DNA of 64,000 nucleotides from Flavobacteriaceae bacterium. GTDB taxonomy: Bacteria > Bacteroidota > Bacteroidia > Flavobacteriales > Flavobacteriaceae. Below are positions 36,205 to 43,121 of the stretch, piece by piece. The notes under the pieces are model-generated. The model was not told the DNA's origin. It searched no databases and saw nothing but the letters and a program-made list of their open reading frames with translations. Within the stretch, counting starts at the first letter, position 1, and each line of letters begins with the position of its first letter. Location: NCBI GenBank assembly GCA_027490305.1, contig JAIXYI010000071.1:1-64000 (forward strand), given 5' to 3'. The translations under genes were made by a program, and so were the position numbers.

Positions 36205-37209
36205 TCATGCTATTAAATGATTTCTCTTTGTGTTGTACATAAGTAAATACCCTCTTTTGTTGGCCTCAGTTAAAAATGAACGACTGATTAGTGTTTCCAC
36301 AAAAAATTGCTTTTCTAAAAACGGACTTAATAGTTTCTCAACTCGGTTTTCTGCAACTCCGATTCTTGAGGCAAATTCAATGAAATCGCTTTTAGAAGGA
36401 TGTCCGCTTTTTTTGTATTGCTCACTTCTGTAATCGTCTGAAAACAGTCCTTTATCCAATGCAAAATCGGTATCGTCGACATGCAGCTTTGTATTTACTA
36501 AATCATACGCAGGACTTAGCAGATAATCTCCGCTGGGCGATTCAAGCAACGAAAAGTTCTTTAAATGAGCATCTCCGTTTGAAAACAGAAAATTAAAAAC
36601 AACTAAAGAAAAATACTTTTCAATTTCTATGCGCCATGCCGGAACAAATTTTTGTATTAACTGTCCTGCCTCTTCATAGCTATACCCATATTTGAAATTT
36701 GCACCAGCGTTGTCTTTTGTTTTTCCGGCCAGCGTCGCAAAATCTTCTTTTCCCCATTTATTTCCGTTTTCTTTCACGTCAAATCGTTTGGTGATATACG
36801 CAGGTGAACCATTCCTAAAAAAAATCACAGCGTTTTCTGCCGTATTCAATCCATACACTTGTTTGGCTATTTGCATAGTCAGGTGTTCGTTGGCCGGAAC
36901 CTGGTCAACTTTTTTCAGGTCTCGTGGTATTGGCTTTAGTATATAGGTTCCTTGTTCTCCTTCTTTTGTTAATCGCAATACATTTTTCTCCAAAAGAAAA
37001 CTCAATTTTTCCTGGACCCCGGATATGGATATACGCTTTCGATTTTCAATGAATAGTTCTGCAACTTCTTCGCTTTGTTGAGGCTGTTCATAAGGCAAAA
37101 CATGGTTTACCTTTTTACCGCTAAACAAACTCCGCAGACAGCTTGGGCTGTAAGTAGAAAAACCTTCAGCTAATGTTCCCGGACAGTATTTTAGTTCATC
37201 TAGTTTCAT
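36205..37209 (-). CDS. hipT: HipT kinase toxin of a HipBST system
   Basis: A 334-residue HipA-like Ser/Thr kinase lacking the N-subdomain 1 of classical HipA. The Gly-rich loop region contains Ser61-Ile-Ser63 (ISISGVQEKL), the SIS pair seen in HipT of E. coli O127 that is autophosphorylated. The catalytic segment is NFLFSNGDAHLKN with Asp213 and Asn218, and the metal-binding Asp236 is in AYDLVNT. HipT of E. coli phosphorylates tryptophanyl-tRNA synthetase, while HipA targets glutamyl-tRNA synthetase; the target here is unknown. It overlaps hipS by 4 bases. Confidence 0.9.
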   Translation of the reverse strand: MKLDELKYCPGTLAEGFSTYSPSCLRSLFSGKKVNHVLPYEQPQQSEEVAELFIENRKRISISGVQEKLSFLLEKNVLRLTKEGEQGTYILKPIPRDLKKVDQVPANEHLTMQIAKQVYGLNTAENAVIFFRNGSPAYITKRFDVKENGNKWGKEDFATLAGKTKDNAGANFKYGYSYEEAGQLIQKFVPAWRIEIEKYFSLVVFNFLFSNGDAHLKNFSLLESPSGDYLLSPAYDLVNTKLHVDDTDFALDKGLFSDDYRSEQYKKSGHPSKSDFIEFASRIGVAENRVEKLLSPFLEKQFFVETLISRSFLTEANKRGYLLMYNTKRNHLIA

Positions 37210-37535
37210 CTTGCTACTATTGGTTTCACGGTGACTGCACCAATTGTATCATATTGTGCTGTTGCCGCCAGCAAACCGAAACTATCATCTTCGTCTATCC
37301 TCAATTGTGTGCTTTGCAGTTTTCTGTTCACTCCTTCACTCAGCATATTGAAGAAAAAGGGAAACAAAAAACTGCTTCTATATTCTTGCTGTGTTTTAGG
37401 TAATGTCAAACTTACTGGTGGCATATTGGAATCACTAAAATAATGGTCATCATATCTGAAACTATAAAGCTTACGATTTTCTTCTCTTAGCGTTCCTGCT
37501 AAAATTCCATTGCGATATATTTCCATGGCTCTCAT
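37206..37535 (-). CDS. hipS: HipS, stand-alone HipA N-terminal domain (antitoxin)
   Basis: A 109-residue protein equivalent to the N-subdomain 1 of HipA (couple_hipA type): MEIYRNGILAGTLREENRKLYSFRYDD, ending before the kinase core. In HipBST systems this separate domain, not HipB, neutralises the kinase. It starts 4 bases after the hipB stop. An in-frame ATG at 37526 is an alternative start. Confidence 0.88.
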   Translation of the reverse strand: MRAMEIYRNGILAGTLREENRKLYSFRYDDHYFSDSNMPPVSLTLPKTQQEYRSSFLFPFFFNMLSEGVNRKLQSTQLRIDEDDSFGLLAATAQYDTIGAVTVKPIVAR

Positions 37536-37539
37536 TTAC

Positions 37540-37749
37540 TCAATGTTTCTTTTTCACTTCGAGGGTTAGTTCCATTCCCAAAACTTCAGCCAATTTGTTC
37601 AACACATCTAATGAAGGATTGCCTTGTCCGCGTTCTAGTTTATACAGGGTGTTCGTACTGACATTTGCCAGTTCAGCGAGGTGAGGTTGGGTTATCCTCA
37701 ATTCCTTTCGTCTTTTTTTTATGGTTTCACCAAGAGTCGTAACTAACAT
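37540..37749 (-). CDS. hipB: HipB-like XRE-family repressor
   Basis: A 69-residue helix-turn-helix protein (LGETIKKRRKELRITQPHLAELANVSTNTLYKLERGQGNPSLDVLNKLAEVLG). It is the first gene of the hipB-hipS-hipT operon and the likely autorepressor through the palindromes at 37741-37883, one of which covers its own start codon. It is shorter than E. coli HipB (88 aa). Confidence 0.92.
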   Translation of the reverse strand: MLVTTLGETIKKRRKELRITQPHLAELANVSTNTLYKLERGQGNPSLDVLNKLAEVLGMELTLEVKKKH

Positions 37750-37883
37750 TATAGTGTGATTTTCGAGTCAAAGTTAGGTTTTGTTTTTTAAAAACAAGTA
37801 AAATCACAATATAATGTGATTTGCAGTCAATGATCTATCATGATACGATTTAGGATCGGTAAAATCACAGTATAATGTGATTT
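37741..37883 (-). promoter_or_regulatory. hipBST promoter with three HipB-type operators
   Basis: Two full palindromes of the form AAATCACA-N6-TGTGATTT lie at 37801-37822 and 37862-37883. A third at 37741-37762 has one perfect half (TGTGATTT on the plus strand) and a degenerate other half that includes the hipB ATG. Starts are 60 and 61 bp apart. The promoter sits between the first two: minus-strand TTG (37797-37795), 18 bases, then TAACTTTG (37776-37769). Occupied operators would flank the -33 box and cover the transcription start, giving tight autoregulation. Confidence 0.82.
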
Positions 37884-38091
37884 CGTGTTTATGAAAGGTA
37901 TATAATAATGCACATAGGCTGTCTCAATAGCATGGCTGCTAACGTTGGGCAGTTTCACGTGTTGTGCCGTTTCTGGAACTGTGTTTTCTCTGTTACGGAA
38001 AAAGAACAAAGAACGTTGTGTAAGCGCCCCCAAAAACAGCAATTAGTCATGGCGGCTGTTACCTGCTGGTTTTCTGGAAATTTTATTCGTT
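37884..38091. other. Spacer between hip operators and broken membrane-protein gene
   Basis: No supported gene. It contains GCTAACGTTGGGC at about 37930-37943, resembling the core of integron-type recombination sites, but no matching partner core was found. Confidence 0.35.
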
Positions 38092-38265
38092 CTAACTGTA
38101 TTTTTTTAATTGAAAAATTGAATAAAAACCGAGAACAAATTCTGCAATAAGTCCGAAAATATAACTGGCTGATGGAAATCCGTCCAATAGTAAACTTAAC
38201 ACGCGTCCAATTGCAAGAGATAGCATAAACAAGATATTCAACTGGGTAGCAATTCTATAATATTT
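38092..38265 (-). pseudogene. 3' half of a DUF4345-type membrane protein gene, split by the transposon
   Basis: On the minus strand the frame entering from the target duplication encodes 54 residues containing AIGRVLSLLLDGFPSASY, typical of the DUF4345 C-terminal half, and ends in TAG at 38092. Joined to the fragment at 43114-43337 with one copy of TAATATTT removed, it gives one uninterrupted 129-residue protein with about four transmembrane helices. Confidence 0.85.
38258..38265. repeat. Target site duplication, left copy
   Basis: TAATATTT directly abuts the left end of the transposon and is repeated at 43114-43121. An 8-bp AT-rich duplication is characteristic of IS1595-family elements. 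Confidence 0.93.
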
Positions 38266-38309
38266 GGTAATGTCCTAGCTAAAGGTAGAAGACATATTGA
38301 TTAATATAA
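38266..38309 (+). repeat. Left terminal inverted repeat
   Basis: Matches the reverse complement of 43070-43113 over 44 bases with one mismatch (G for A at 38299). Its inner part holds the 14-bp near-palindrome ATATTGATTAATAT (38294-38307), related to the operator in front of the transposase operon. Confidence 0.93.
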
Positions 38310-38317
38310 GTAGTCCC

Positions 38318-38363
38318 AATTAAAAAGTAAAGAGAACAAATCAGTTCTCTTTACTTTTTAATT
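38318..38363. terminator. Perfect 20-bp hairpin (bidirectional terminator-like)
   Basis: Arms 38318-38337 and 38344-38363 are exactly complementary around a 6-base loop; the core is AGAGAAC/GTTCTCT with A and T runs outside. Lying just inside the left transposon end, it may insulate the passenger genes from outside transcription. Confidence 0.7.
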
Positions 38364-38392
38364 TCTATGATTATTTTGAGTCTAAAATAACT

Positions 38393-38653
38393 ATGAAAAA
38401 TTTAAAATTTGGGACCCAAACTTATTCTTTATCACATTTATCTCAAATAGTATTTGACAGTAAACTAAATCAATGGGAAAACATTATCATCAGAGCTGTA
38501 GATTTCAAGCCTGACTATCTAGAATTGATTAATCAAAATATTGAAATTGAAACTGATAATATTCGAGTAACGATTAATATCAATAATATTTTTGAAGATG
38601 GGTTAGATATAATTCTGAAACCTAATTACTGTTCACTATCAGTTTCCCAATAA
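38393..38653 (+). CDS. Hypothetical protein, transposon passenger
   Basis: An 86-residue, Ile/Asn-rich acidic protein with alternating hydrophobic strands (IEIETDNIRVTININNIF). Not recognised. It lies 30 bases downstream of the perfect hairpin and converges with the next small gene, overlapping its end by 28 bases. Confidence 0.5.
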   Translation: MKNLKFGTQTYSLSHLSQIVFDSKLNQWENIIIRAVDFKPDYLELINQNIEIETDNIRVTININNIFEDGLDIILKPNYCSLSVSQ

Positions 38654-38802
38654 GACAAATATCCGCCTGATAAAATGTCGTATAATGGCTTTCTAACCCC
38701 ATCAACTTCGCCATCAGGATTTTGGCCTCCGACAAATTTAAAGGTGATTATAGTTCTGTCTGCTTTTAAAACAGTGTAAGTGATTCCTAATTCTAGTTTC
38801 AT
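38626..38802 (-). CDS. Small hypothetical protein (58 aa)
   Basis: Starts MKLELGITYTVLKADRTII and ends in TAA at 38626. Strand-rich with a Gly/Asp-rich turn (FVGGQNPDGEVDG), a composition that looks coding. Not recognised. It overlaps the convergent 86-residue gene at the 3' ends. Confidence 0.45.
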   Translation of the reverse strand: MKLELGITYTVLKADRTIITFKFVGGQNPDGEVDGVRKPLYDILSGGYLSYWETDSEQ

Positions 38803-38870
38803 GATTACTATGGTTTGCTTTTATGGTGAACTAAAATACTAAATTCACTCAATGTGATAACTAATATTGT

Positions 38871-39209
38871 CTATAAAGGTTCAATATTCAATTGCGCTTG
38901 ACGGACCCTTTGATAATGACTATTTAAGCATTCTTCGCTTCCACATAAATGGTAAGGAACATAGTTAGTTGAAATATCTCCTTCCGAAGACATTTCCGAA
39001 TCGCTTTTGCATTCCCTTCCACATTCATAACAGGTGTGGCCTGTGATTGTTGAAGATTGATTGTGGGTAGAACGAACTTCATCTTTATCGAGAACATCAA
39101 TAGTTTTATATGGATGGGAATTATGATTCCTATTAAAGTATATAATTAGAGTAATGAATAATATTAAACCACATATAACCTGCCTCCATTCTTTAGCTTT
39201 ATCAGTCAT
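38871..39209 (-). CDS. Small membrane-anchored Cys-rich protein
   Basis: A 112-residue protein with one transmembrane helix (residues about 12-25) and a C-terminal zinc-ribbon-like cysteine set: CYECGREC and CGSEEC. Function unknown. It starts 10 bases after the stop of the secreted protein gene at 39220, so the two form an operon inside the transposon. Confidence 0.6.
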   Translation of the reverse strand: MTDKAKEWRQVICGLILFITLIIYFNRNHNSHPYKTIDVLDKDEVRSTHNQSSTITGHTCYECGRECKSDSEMSSEGDISTNYVPYHLCGSEECLNSHYQRVRQAQLNIEPL

Positions 39210-39219
39210 GATTTTAGAT

Positions 39220-39705
39220 TTAGTGGTTAGAAATTCTACTAAGGCGCAATAAAAATTTCCTGTGATGATTTAAATTCCTAATCATCAAACCGTAAATCTC
39301 TGAACCCTCAATCACCACAGCATATTCCACTTTTAGAAATCGACCATCCTGAAACTCTAAATTTGCTCTATAAACAATGAACTTCCGTCCTTGACTATTT
39401 CGGGTTTCAATATATTCTAACGACTTAAGATTCTTTAGTTGAGCATCATTTTTATTATCCGTAATGCCTGTAGTGTGGTTGGATAAATCAAAAAGAAAGT
39501 CGTAGCTAGCTATCTTCAAAAGCTTTCCATCGGTACTTAAACTAACATCGATTGGGGTTGTATAAACTATTTGGTACCAATCATTGGATTTTTGTTCATA
39601 GGAAGCTATCACAGAATAATTCCCTGAAATCTTTTGACCGTGAAGATTAGAAACTTGTAAAAGGAAAAGAACTGATAGGAGAAAACGGAATAGGTACTTA
39701 CACAT
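39220..39705 (-). CDS. Secreted hypothetical protein
   Basis: A 161-residue protein with a clear signal peptide ending LHGQ (about residue 24), followed by a beta-rich body (SGNYSVIASYEQKSNDWYQIVYTT). No family recognised. It is paired with the Cys-rich membrane protein downstream. Confidence 0.6.
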   Translation of the reverse strand: MCKYLFRFLLSVLFLLQVSNLHGQKISGNYSVIASYEQKSNDWYQIVYTTPIDVSLSTDGKLLKIASYDFLFDLSNHTTGITDNKNDAQLKNLKSLEYIETRNSQGRKFIVYRANLEFQDGRFLKVEYAVVIEGSEIYGLMIRNLNHHRKFLLRLSRISNH

Positions 39706-39790
39706 TTGATTAGGTTTTAAGTTATTTCACTCAAAACCCTAAAGTGAAGTTATTAAACGCAGGAAGGCGCGGGTCTTCAACTTAACTCAC

Positions 39791-39929
39791 CGTTAGGAGG
39801 CATCTGGTAAAGCCCGACACAAATGAATAAGTATATGCCCCACGCCTAAGCATGAGCATTGAACTTATTACCCTGTAGTGTCGTTTGAAATTTACCAGAT
39901 TTCCCTAAAACACAGAATAAAAGCTAACG
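39791..39929. ncRNA. Nested long hairpin, candidate structured RNA or recombination site
   Basis: Complementary segments occur in strictly nested order: CGTTAG/CTAACG, ATCTGGTAAA/TTTACCAGAT (39802-39811 with 39891-39900), CGACAC/GTGTCG (39815-39820 with 39878-39883), AATAAG/CTTATT (39826-39831 with 39864-39869), and ATGC/GCAT. It lies in a gap of about 280 bases with no gene. Strand is uncertain; the fold is possible on both. Confidence 0.4.
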
Positions 39930-39985
39930 CCTAATATTTTATCTCAAACAAAGATATTGATTCAACTGATACCAGTCCAGACCTA

Positions 39986-40165
39986 TTATTTCATTTCTAG
40001 TCCTATAATCCTGTTTCTTATAATCAGCATCTCTTTTCTAAGCTTCAATATCTCTAAATCGTTATAAAGCCTCTTCTTTCGGTTGTTATCCTTTTCGAGT
40101 CCAATTTCTTGATTGGTATAATTGATTTTGTTATCCAATTTGGATAATTGGTCTATGTAATTCAT
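39986..40165 (-). CDS. Small coiled-coil protein (59 aa)
   Basis: Begins MNYIDQLSKLDNKINYTNQE and ends TAA at 39986. Highly charged with a heptad-like Leu/Ile pattern throughout. It is 64 bases downstream of the P63C-like gene on the same strand and may be the last gene of the transposase operon. Not recognised. Confidence 0.5.
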   Translation of the reverse strand: MNYIDQLSKLDNKINYTNQEIGLEKDNNRKKRLYNDLEILKLRKEMLIIRNRIIGLEMK

Positions 40166-40229
40166 GGGTTAGGTTTACCCATAAATATGTAACGTCAATT
40201 GAATTGGATTACTATTTTGATGAAACTAA

Positions 40230-40568
40230 TTACAGTTCATCAGATTGCCCCATTAGCCTTGCGTAATTGCTCTCAAATGTCCTTTTATTTGATGACACTT
40301 TCATGACCCCTAGTGTCTGCCATAACTGTGCTCTATATGCATATGTGTCTTCTGGAAACTTTTTAACAGGTTCGTAGATATACCTCATAATGAGCTTGGC
40401 GTAATATTCAGATTTGTTCTTTAGTGCAGATTTTTCTTTTCCGTAAAGCCTTTCCAATTGCTCAAAAAATTCATCAGGGAAAACCTTCTTCCATTCTGGA
40501 AATTCTTCAGGAAGGTAACTTTGAACTAATGAAATCAATTCATTTGGATGTGGCAGTTCACTATTCAT
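40230..40568 (-). CDS. P63C-domain-like protein, transposase partner
   Basis: A 112-residue protein whose core EWKKVFPDEFFEQLERLYG followed by YYAKLIMRYIYEPV resembles the P63C domain of phage-type antirepressor proteins. It begins 10 bases after the transposase stop codon, so it is probably translated with it. Whether it aids transposition or is a passenger is unknown. Confidence 0.65.
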   Translation of the reverse strand: MNSELPHPNELISLVQSYLPEEFPEWKKVFPDEFFEQLERLYGKEKSALKNKSEYYAKLIMRYIYEPVKKFPEDTYAYRAQLWQTLGVMKVSSNKRTFESNYARLMGQSDEL

Positions 40569-40578
40569 TAAATTGGGT

Positions 40579-41457
40579 TTACGCAGCCAAATTTACTGAC
40601 TTTTCAATCACTAAATTAAACACCATATCGCTATCTAAATTTCTATTATTGTAGCGGAAGCAGAATTCATCCACATATCTATCCAAATGCTTCGCACTTA
40701 TTTGATGATACTGACCGACAATACCTCTTTTAAATAAACTCCAAAAGCCTTCGAGAGTATTGGTATGTGTATTTCCGGAAACGAATTGACCTTTCCCATG
40801 TGCCACAACCAAATGATTAAATTTGGTGGATAATCCCGTATAAGACCTCCATTCATCCGTATTGATGGTGGAGCCAGTTTCAACATTCTCATAGATAAAC
40901 CCTTGTAACGTCTTGCGTGAAACGTCAGTAGCTTTCTTAGCAACTACTTTACCTTCCCTTTGCAACAAGCCGATTACAGGAGTCTTGTCATCTCCTCCAC
41001 GTCCTTGGCCTCCTTTGGTTTTTTTATGTTCATGACGGTTTTTGTTCTTGCCACCAACATATGTTTCGTCGGCTTCGACAATACCTGTCATTAATTCGTG
41101 TTGTTCAACAAATGATTTTCTTATCTGCATGAATACCCTCCAGGCAGTATCCTTAGTCACGTCGATGTCACGGCCTAATTGCCTAGCACTATAACCTTTC
41201 TTTGCATTGAGAACAAGTGACACGGCTAAGAACCATTTTTGAAGGTCGATTTTAGTTTTATGAAATATGGTTCCTACGGTTACACTAAATGATGTATTAC
41301 AGCTATTACAATGGTACCGGTTTTCTTTAGGGAGTGGAGTTTGGTTTTTAGATTTACAATAGGGACAAACCGGAGTTCCCTTCCAACGAACTATTTCTAA
41401 ATGCTTGATGCAGTCCTTTTGCGTTGGGAATTGTCTGTAAAGCTGTGGAATATTCAT
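40579..41457 (-). CDS. IS1595-family transposase
   Basis: A 292-residue DDE-type enzyme. N-terminal zinc ribbon with Cys31, Cys34, Cys50 and Cys53; the catalytic acids are Asp130 (EADETYVGG) and Asp201 (NTDEWRSY), with the family third block HTNTLEGFWSLFKRG (Asn233/Glu236). The reading frame is full length with no frameshift, so the element may still be active. Confidence 0.95.
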   Translation of the reverse strand: MNIPQLYRQFPTQKDCIKHLEIVRWKGTPVCPYCKSKNQTPLPKENRYHCNSCNTSFSVTVGTIFHKTKIDLQKWFLAVSLVLNAKKGYSARQLGRDIDVTKDTAWRVFMQIRKSFVEQHELMTGIVEADETYVGGKNKNRHEHKKTKGGQGRGGDDKTPVIGLLQREGKVVAKKATDVSRKTLQGFIYENVETGSTINTDEWRSYTGLSTKFNHLVVAHGKGQFVSGNTHTNTLEGFWSLFKRGIVGQYHQISAKHLDRYVDEFCFRYNNRNLDSDMVFNLVIEKSVNLAA

Positions 41458-41490
41458 GGCGTATAAATTTTATGGAGTATCTAATGAAAT

Positions 41491-41640
41491 CTACTTTACT
41501 TCTTTGGCGTATTTGATGAGGATTATCTCCATAAGGTTTTTAAGGCTACGTCCTTCTTCATCGGCCTGTTTTTGAAGCACATCGAGGATGTCTTTTGTAA
41601 GATGAACTTCTCTTCTGATTTTATCTTTTGCTATTGTCAT
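41491..41640 (-). CDS. Ribbon-helix-helix protein (49 aa), probable transposon regulator
   Basis: The 49-residue frame ATG 41640 to TAG 41491 encodes a basic start (MTIAKDKIRREVHLT) followed by two helices (DVLQKQADEEGRSLKNLMEIILIKYAKEV), the layout of Arc/CopG-type dimeric regulators. It is the first gene of the transposase operon, 33 bases upstream of the transposase. A perfect palindrome 5 bases before its start codon is also present in both terminal repeats, so it may repress its operon and bind the transposon ends. Confidence 0.75.
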   Translation of the reverse strand: MTIAKDKIRREVHLTKDILDVLQKQADEEGRSLKNLMEIILIKYAKEVK

Positions 41641-41645
41641 AACTC

Positions 41646-41695
41646 ATATTAATTAATATACGTCAAAGATACGTAACCTTTACGAAATTTCCAAA
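41646..41695 (-). promoter_or_regulatory. Promoter and palindromic operator of the transposase operon
   Basis: Minus-strand TTTG (41695-41692), 20 bases, then TATCTTTG (41671-41664): a close match to the Bacteroidota promoter. The perfect 14-bp palindrome ATATTAATTAATAT (41646-41659) sits between the -7 box and the ribbon-helix-helix start codon. The 16-mer CATATTAATTAATATA here is identical to part of the right terminal repeat. Confidence 0.8.
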
Positions 41696-41774
41696 TGTTT
41701 TAAAAAGAAAAGTCTCTAACAACGTGCGACTTTACTAAAGAGTATTAAATTTGAGAAATGTACATTGTGAATTT

Positions 41775-42461
41775 ATGAAAACTTTTTGCGGGAAATGCAA
41801 GACTTACACAAATCAAACAGTACTTCACGAAAAGGAATCGCACTCTGTGGATGAAAGTGGATGGTGGGAAACTAATACTTATCAAATAATTGAATGTGCA
41901 GGTTGCGAAACTGTAAGCTTTAGGAAACTCTACACAGACGTATCAATAGACCATCACTACGACCCAAGTGACGGGGGAGAACCTCCATATGAAATTTCGC
42001 TATATCCTAGTACTAGTATTCATCATCTTCCAATAAAAAGATTTCCACATTCTCCTGATAACGTAGGTAGTATCTACAAAGAGACAATTGAAGCATACAA
42101 TAATAATCAACTCATTCTTTGCAGCGGGGGATTAAGAGCTATTATTGAAGGAATTTGTTCAGATAAAAAAGTTGATGGAATAGAAAAAGTGATTAAAGGT
42201 AAAAAAACCTTAGTGAAAAATTTGGAAGCTAAAATTGGAGGGCTATCTGAAAAAGGATATTTGACCAAAGGAAATGCTGATATATTACACAATCTTAGAT
42301 TTATCGGAAATGAAGCATTACATGAACTTTCTGCGCCTCCCAAATCTGAAATAAAGCTTGCAATTGAAATTGTAGAACATACAATTGAAAACCTTTACGA
42401 ATTAGAATATAAAGCTAAACGGTTAGCTTCAAAAAGAGCATCAAGAAAAACTAAATCATAA
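41775..42461 (+). CDS. DUF4145-like protein, transposon passenger
   Basis: About 228 residues. An N-terminal zinc-finger-like part (CGKCKTYTNQT ... CAGCETVSF) is followed by a helical domain with SGGLRAIIEGIC and LRFIGNEALHE, the pattern of DUF4145 proteins that occur near restriction and other defence genes. The ATG at 41775 is preferred to the TTG at 41751. It runs opposite to the transposase operon and is followed after 3 bases by a 58-residue gene. Confidence 0.75.
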   Translation: MKTFCGKCKTYTNQTVLHEKESHSVDESGWWETNTYQIIECAGCETVSFRKLYTDVSIDHHYDPSDGGEPPYEISLYPSTSIHHLPIKRFPHSPDNVGSIYKETIEAYNNNQLILCSGGLRAIIEGICSDKKVDGIEKVIKGKKTLVKNLEAKIGGLSEKGYLTKGNADILHNLRFIGNEALHELSAPPKSEIKLAIEIVEHTIENLYELEYKAKRLASKRASRKTKS

Positions 42462-42464
42462 GAC

Positions 42465-42641
42465 ATGACGCCGGAAGAAAAACAAATCCTTTCAAGTATT
42501 CTCATAACACTAAATGACAATGTTATGGCCAATAGAAGAGCAATTGCAGATATTGCCCGCCAAAATCCACAAATGATTAATAAGATAGACGATGATAAGC
42601 GAATTATAGAAGATTTAATACAAAGGTTTAGGAATATATAA
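42465..42641 (+). CDS. Small helical protein (58 aa) coupled to DUF4145 gene
   Basis: Begins MTPEEKQILSSILITLNDNV and ends TAA at 42641. Entirely helical and charged. Only 3 bases separate it from the DUF4145-like stop codon, so the two are likely a bicistronic unit. Not recognised. Confidence 0.55.
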   Translation: MTPEEKQILSSILITLNDNVMANRRAIADIARQNPQMINKIDDDKRIIEDLIQRFRNI

Positions 42642-42854
42642 ATAACCAAAATACCTATCGCATATTTCATCTATACTTTGAGTAGTGTGATAAGAATCCA
42701 ATACGGAAATTATAGTTTGCACATAGGCTTCCCTTATCAAGAAAAAATCATCGCTTGGGAATGATTGTAACATTCTTCTAAATTCTCTCTTTTTGAATTC
42801 CCTATAACGTGTGACTTCTTTCGGTTCTTTTTTTACTCTATTGAAGATATTCAT
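42615..42854 (-). CDS. Hypothetical protein (79 aa), transposon passenger
   Basis: A basic N terminus (MNIFNRVKKEPKEVTRYREFKKREF) followed by helical segments. Not recognised. It converges on the 58-residue gene with a 27-base overlap of the 3' ends. The 215 bases between it and the right terminal repeat show no gene. Confidence 0.5.
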   Translation of the reverse strand: MNIFNRVKKEPKEVTRYREFKKREFRRMLQSFPSDDFFLIREAYVQTIISVLDSYHTTQSIDEICDRYFGYLYIPKPLY

Positions 42855-43069
42855 TTAATAGCCTTTATATAAATATATCGACCATCGAAAAAATGTAAAT
42901 GGATTATATAGATTATTTTGCCAATCACAGAATTAATCGTCTCCGTCATTACAATCATTATTACAAACCGGAATCTCAAAAAACAAATCAGATTAAGTAA
43001 ACTCGAAGAAATACCAAGCTATATTATATTTACATAAAAAGCTATTAGGGAGAAGTTCGAATAAGTAAT

Positions 43070-43113
43070 TTATATTAATTAATATGTCTTCTACCTTTAG
43101 CTAGGACATTACC
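43070..43113 (-). repeat. Right terminal inverted repeat
   Basis: Reverse complement of the left repeat with one mismatch. Holds the perfect palindrome ATATTAATTAATAT at 43072-43085, 28 bases from the element's end, the same distance as on the left. Confidence 0.93.
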
Positions 43114-43121
43114 TAATATTT
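43114..43121. repeat. Target site duplication, right copy
   Basis: TAATATTT, identical to 38258-38265, immediately outside the right inverted repeat. Confidence 0.93.

Larger units (their letters stand above)
38266..43113. mobile_element. IS1595-family transposon with passenger genes, 4848 bp
   Basis: Bounded by 44-bp inverted repeats beginning GGTAATGTCCTAGC, with one mismatch, and flanked by an exact 8-bp duplication. It contains a complete transposase, a ribbon-helix-helix protein upstream of it, a P63C-like protein and a coiled-coil protein downstream, and six other small genes. Clean ends, a near-identical pair of repeats and an intact, rejoinable target gene indicate a recent insertion. 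The size is far above a simple IS1595 (about 1 kb), placing it with passenger-carrying transposons of this family. Confidence 0.93.
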
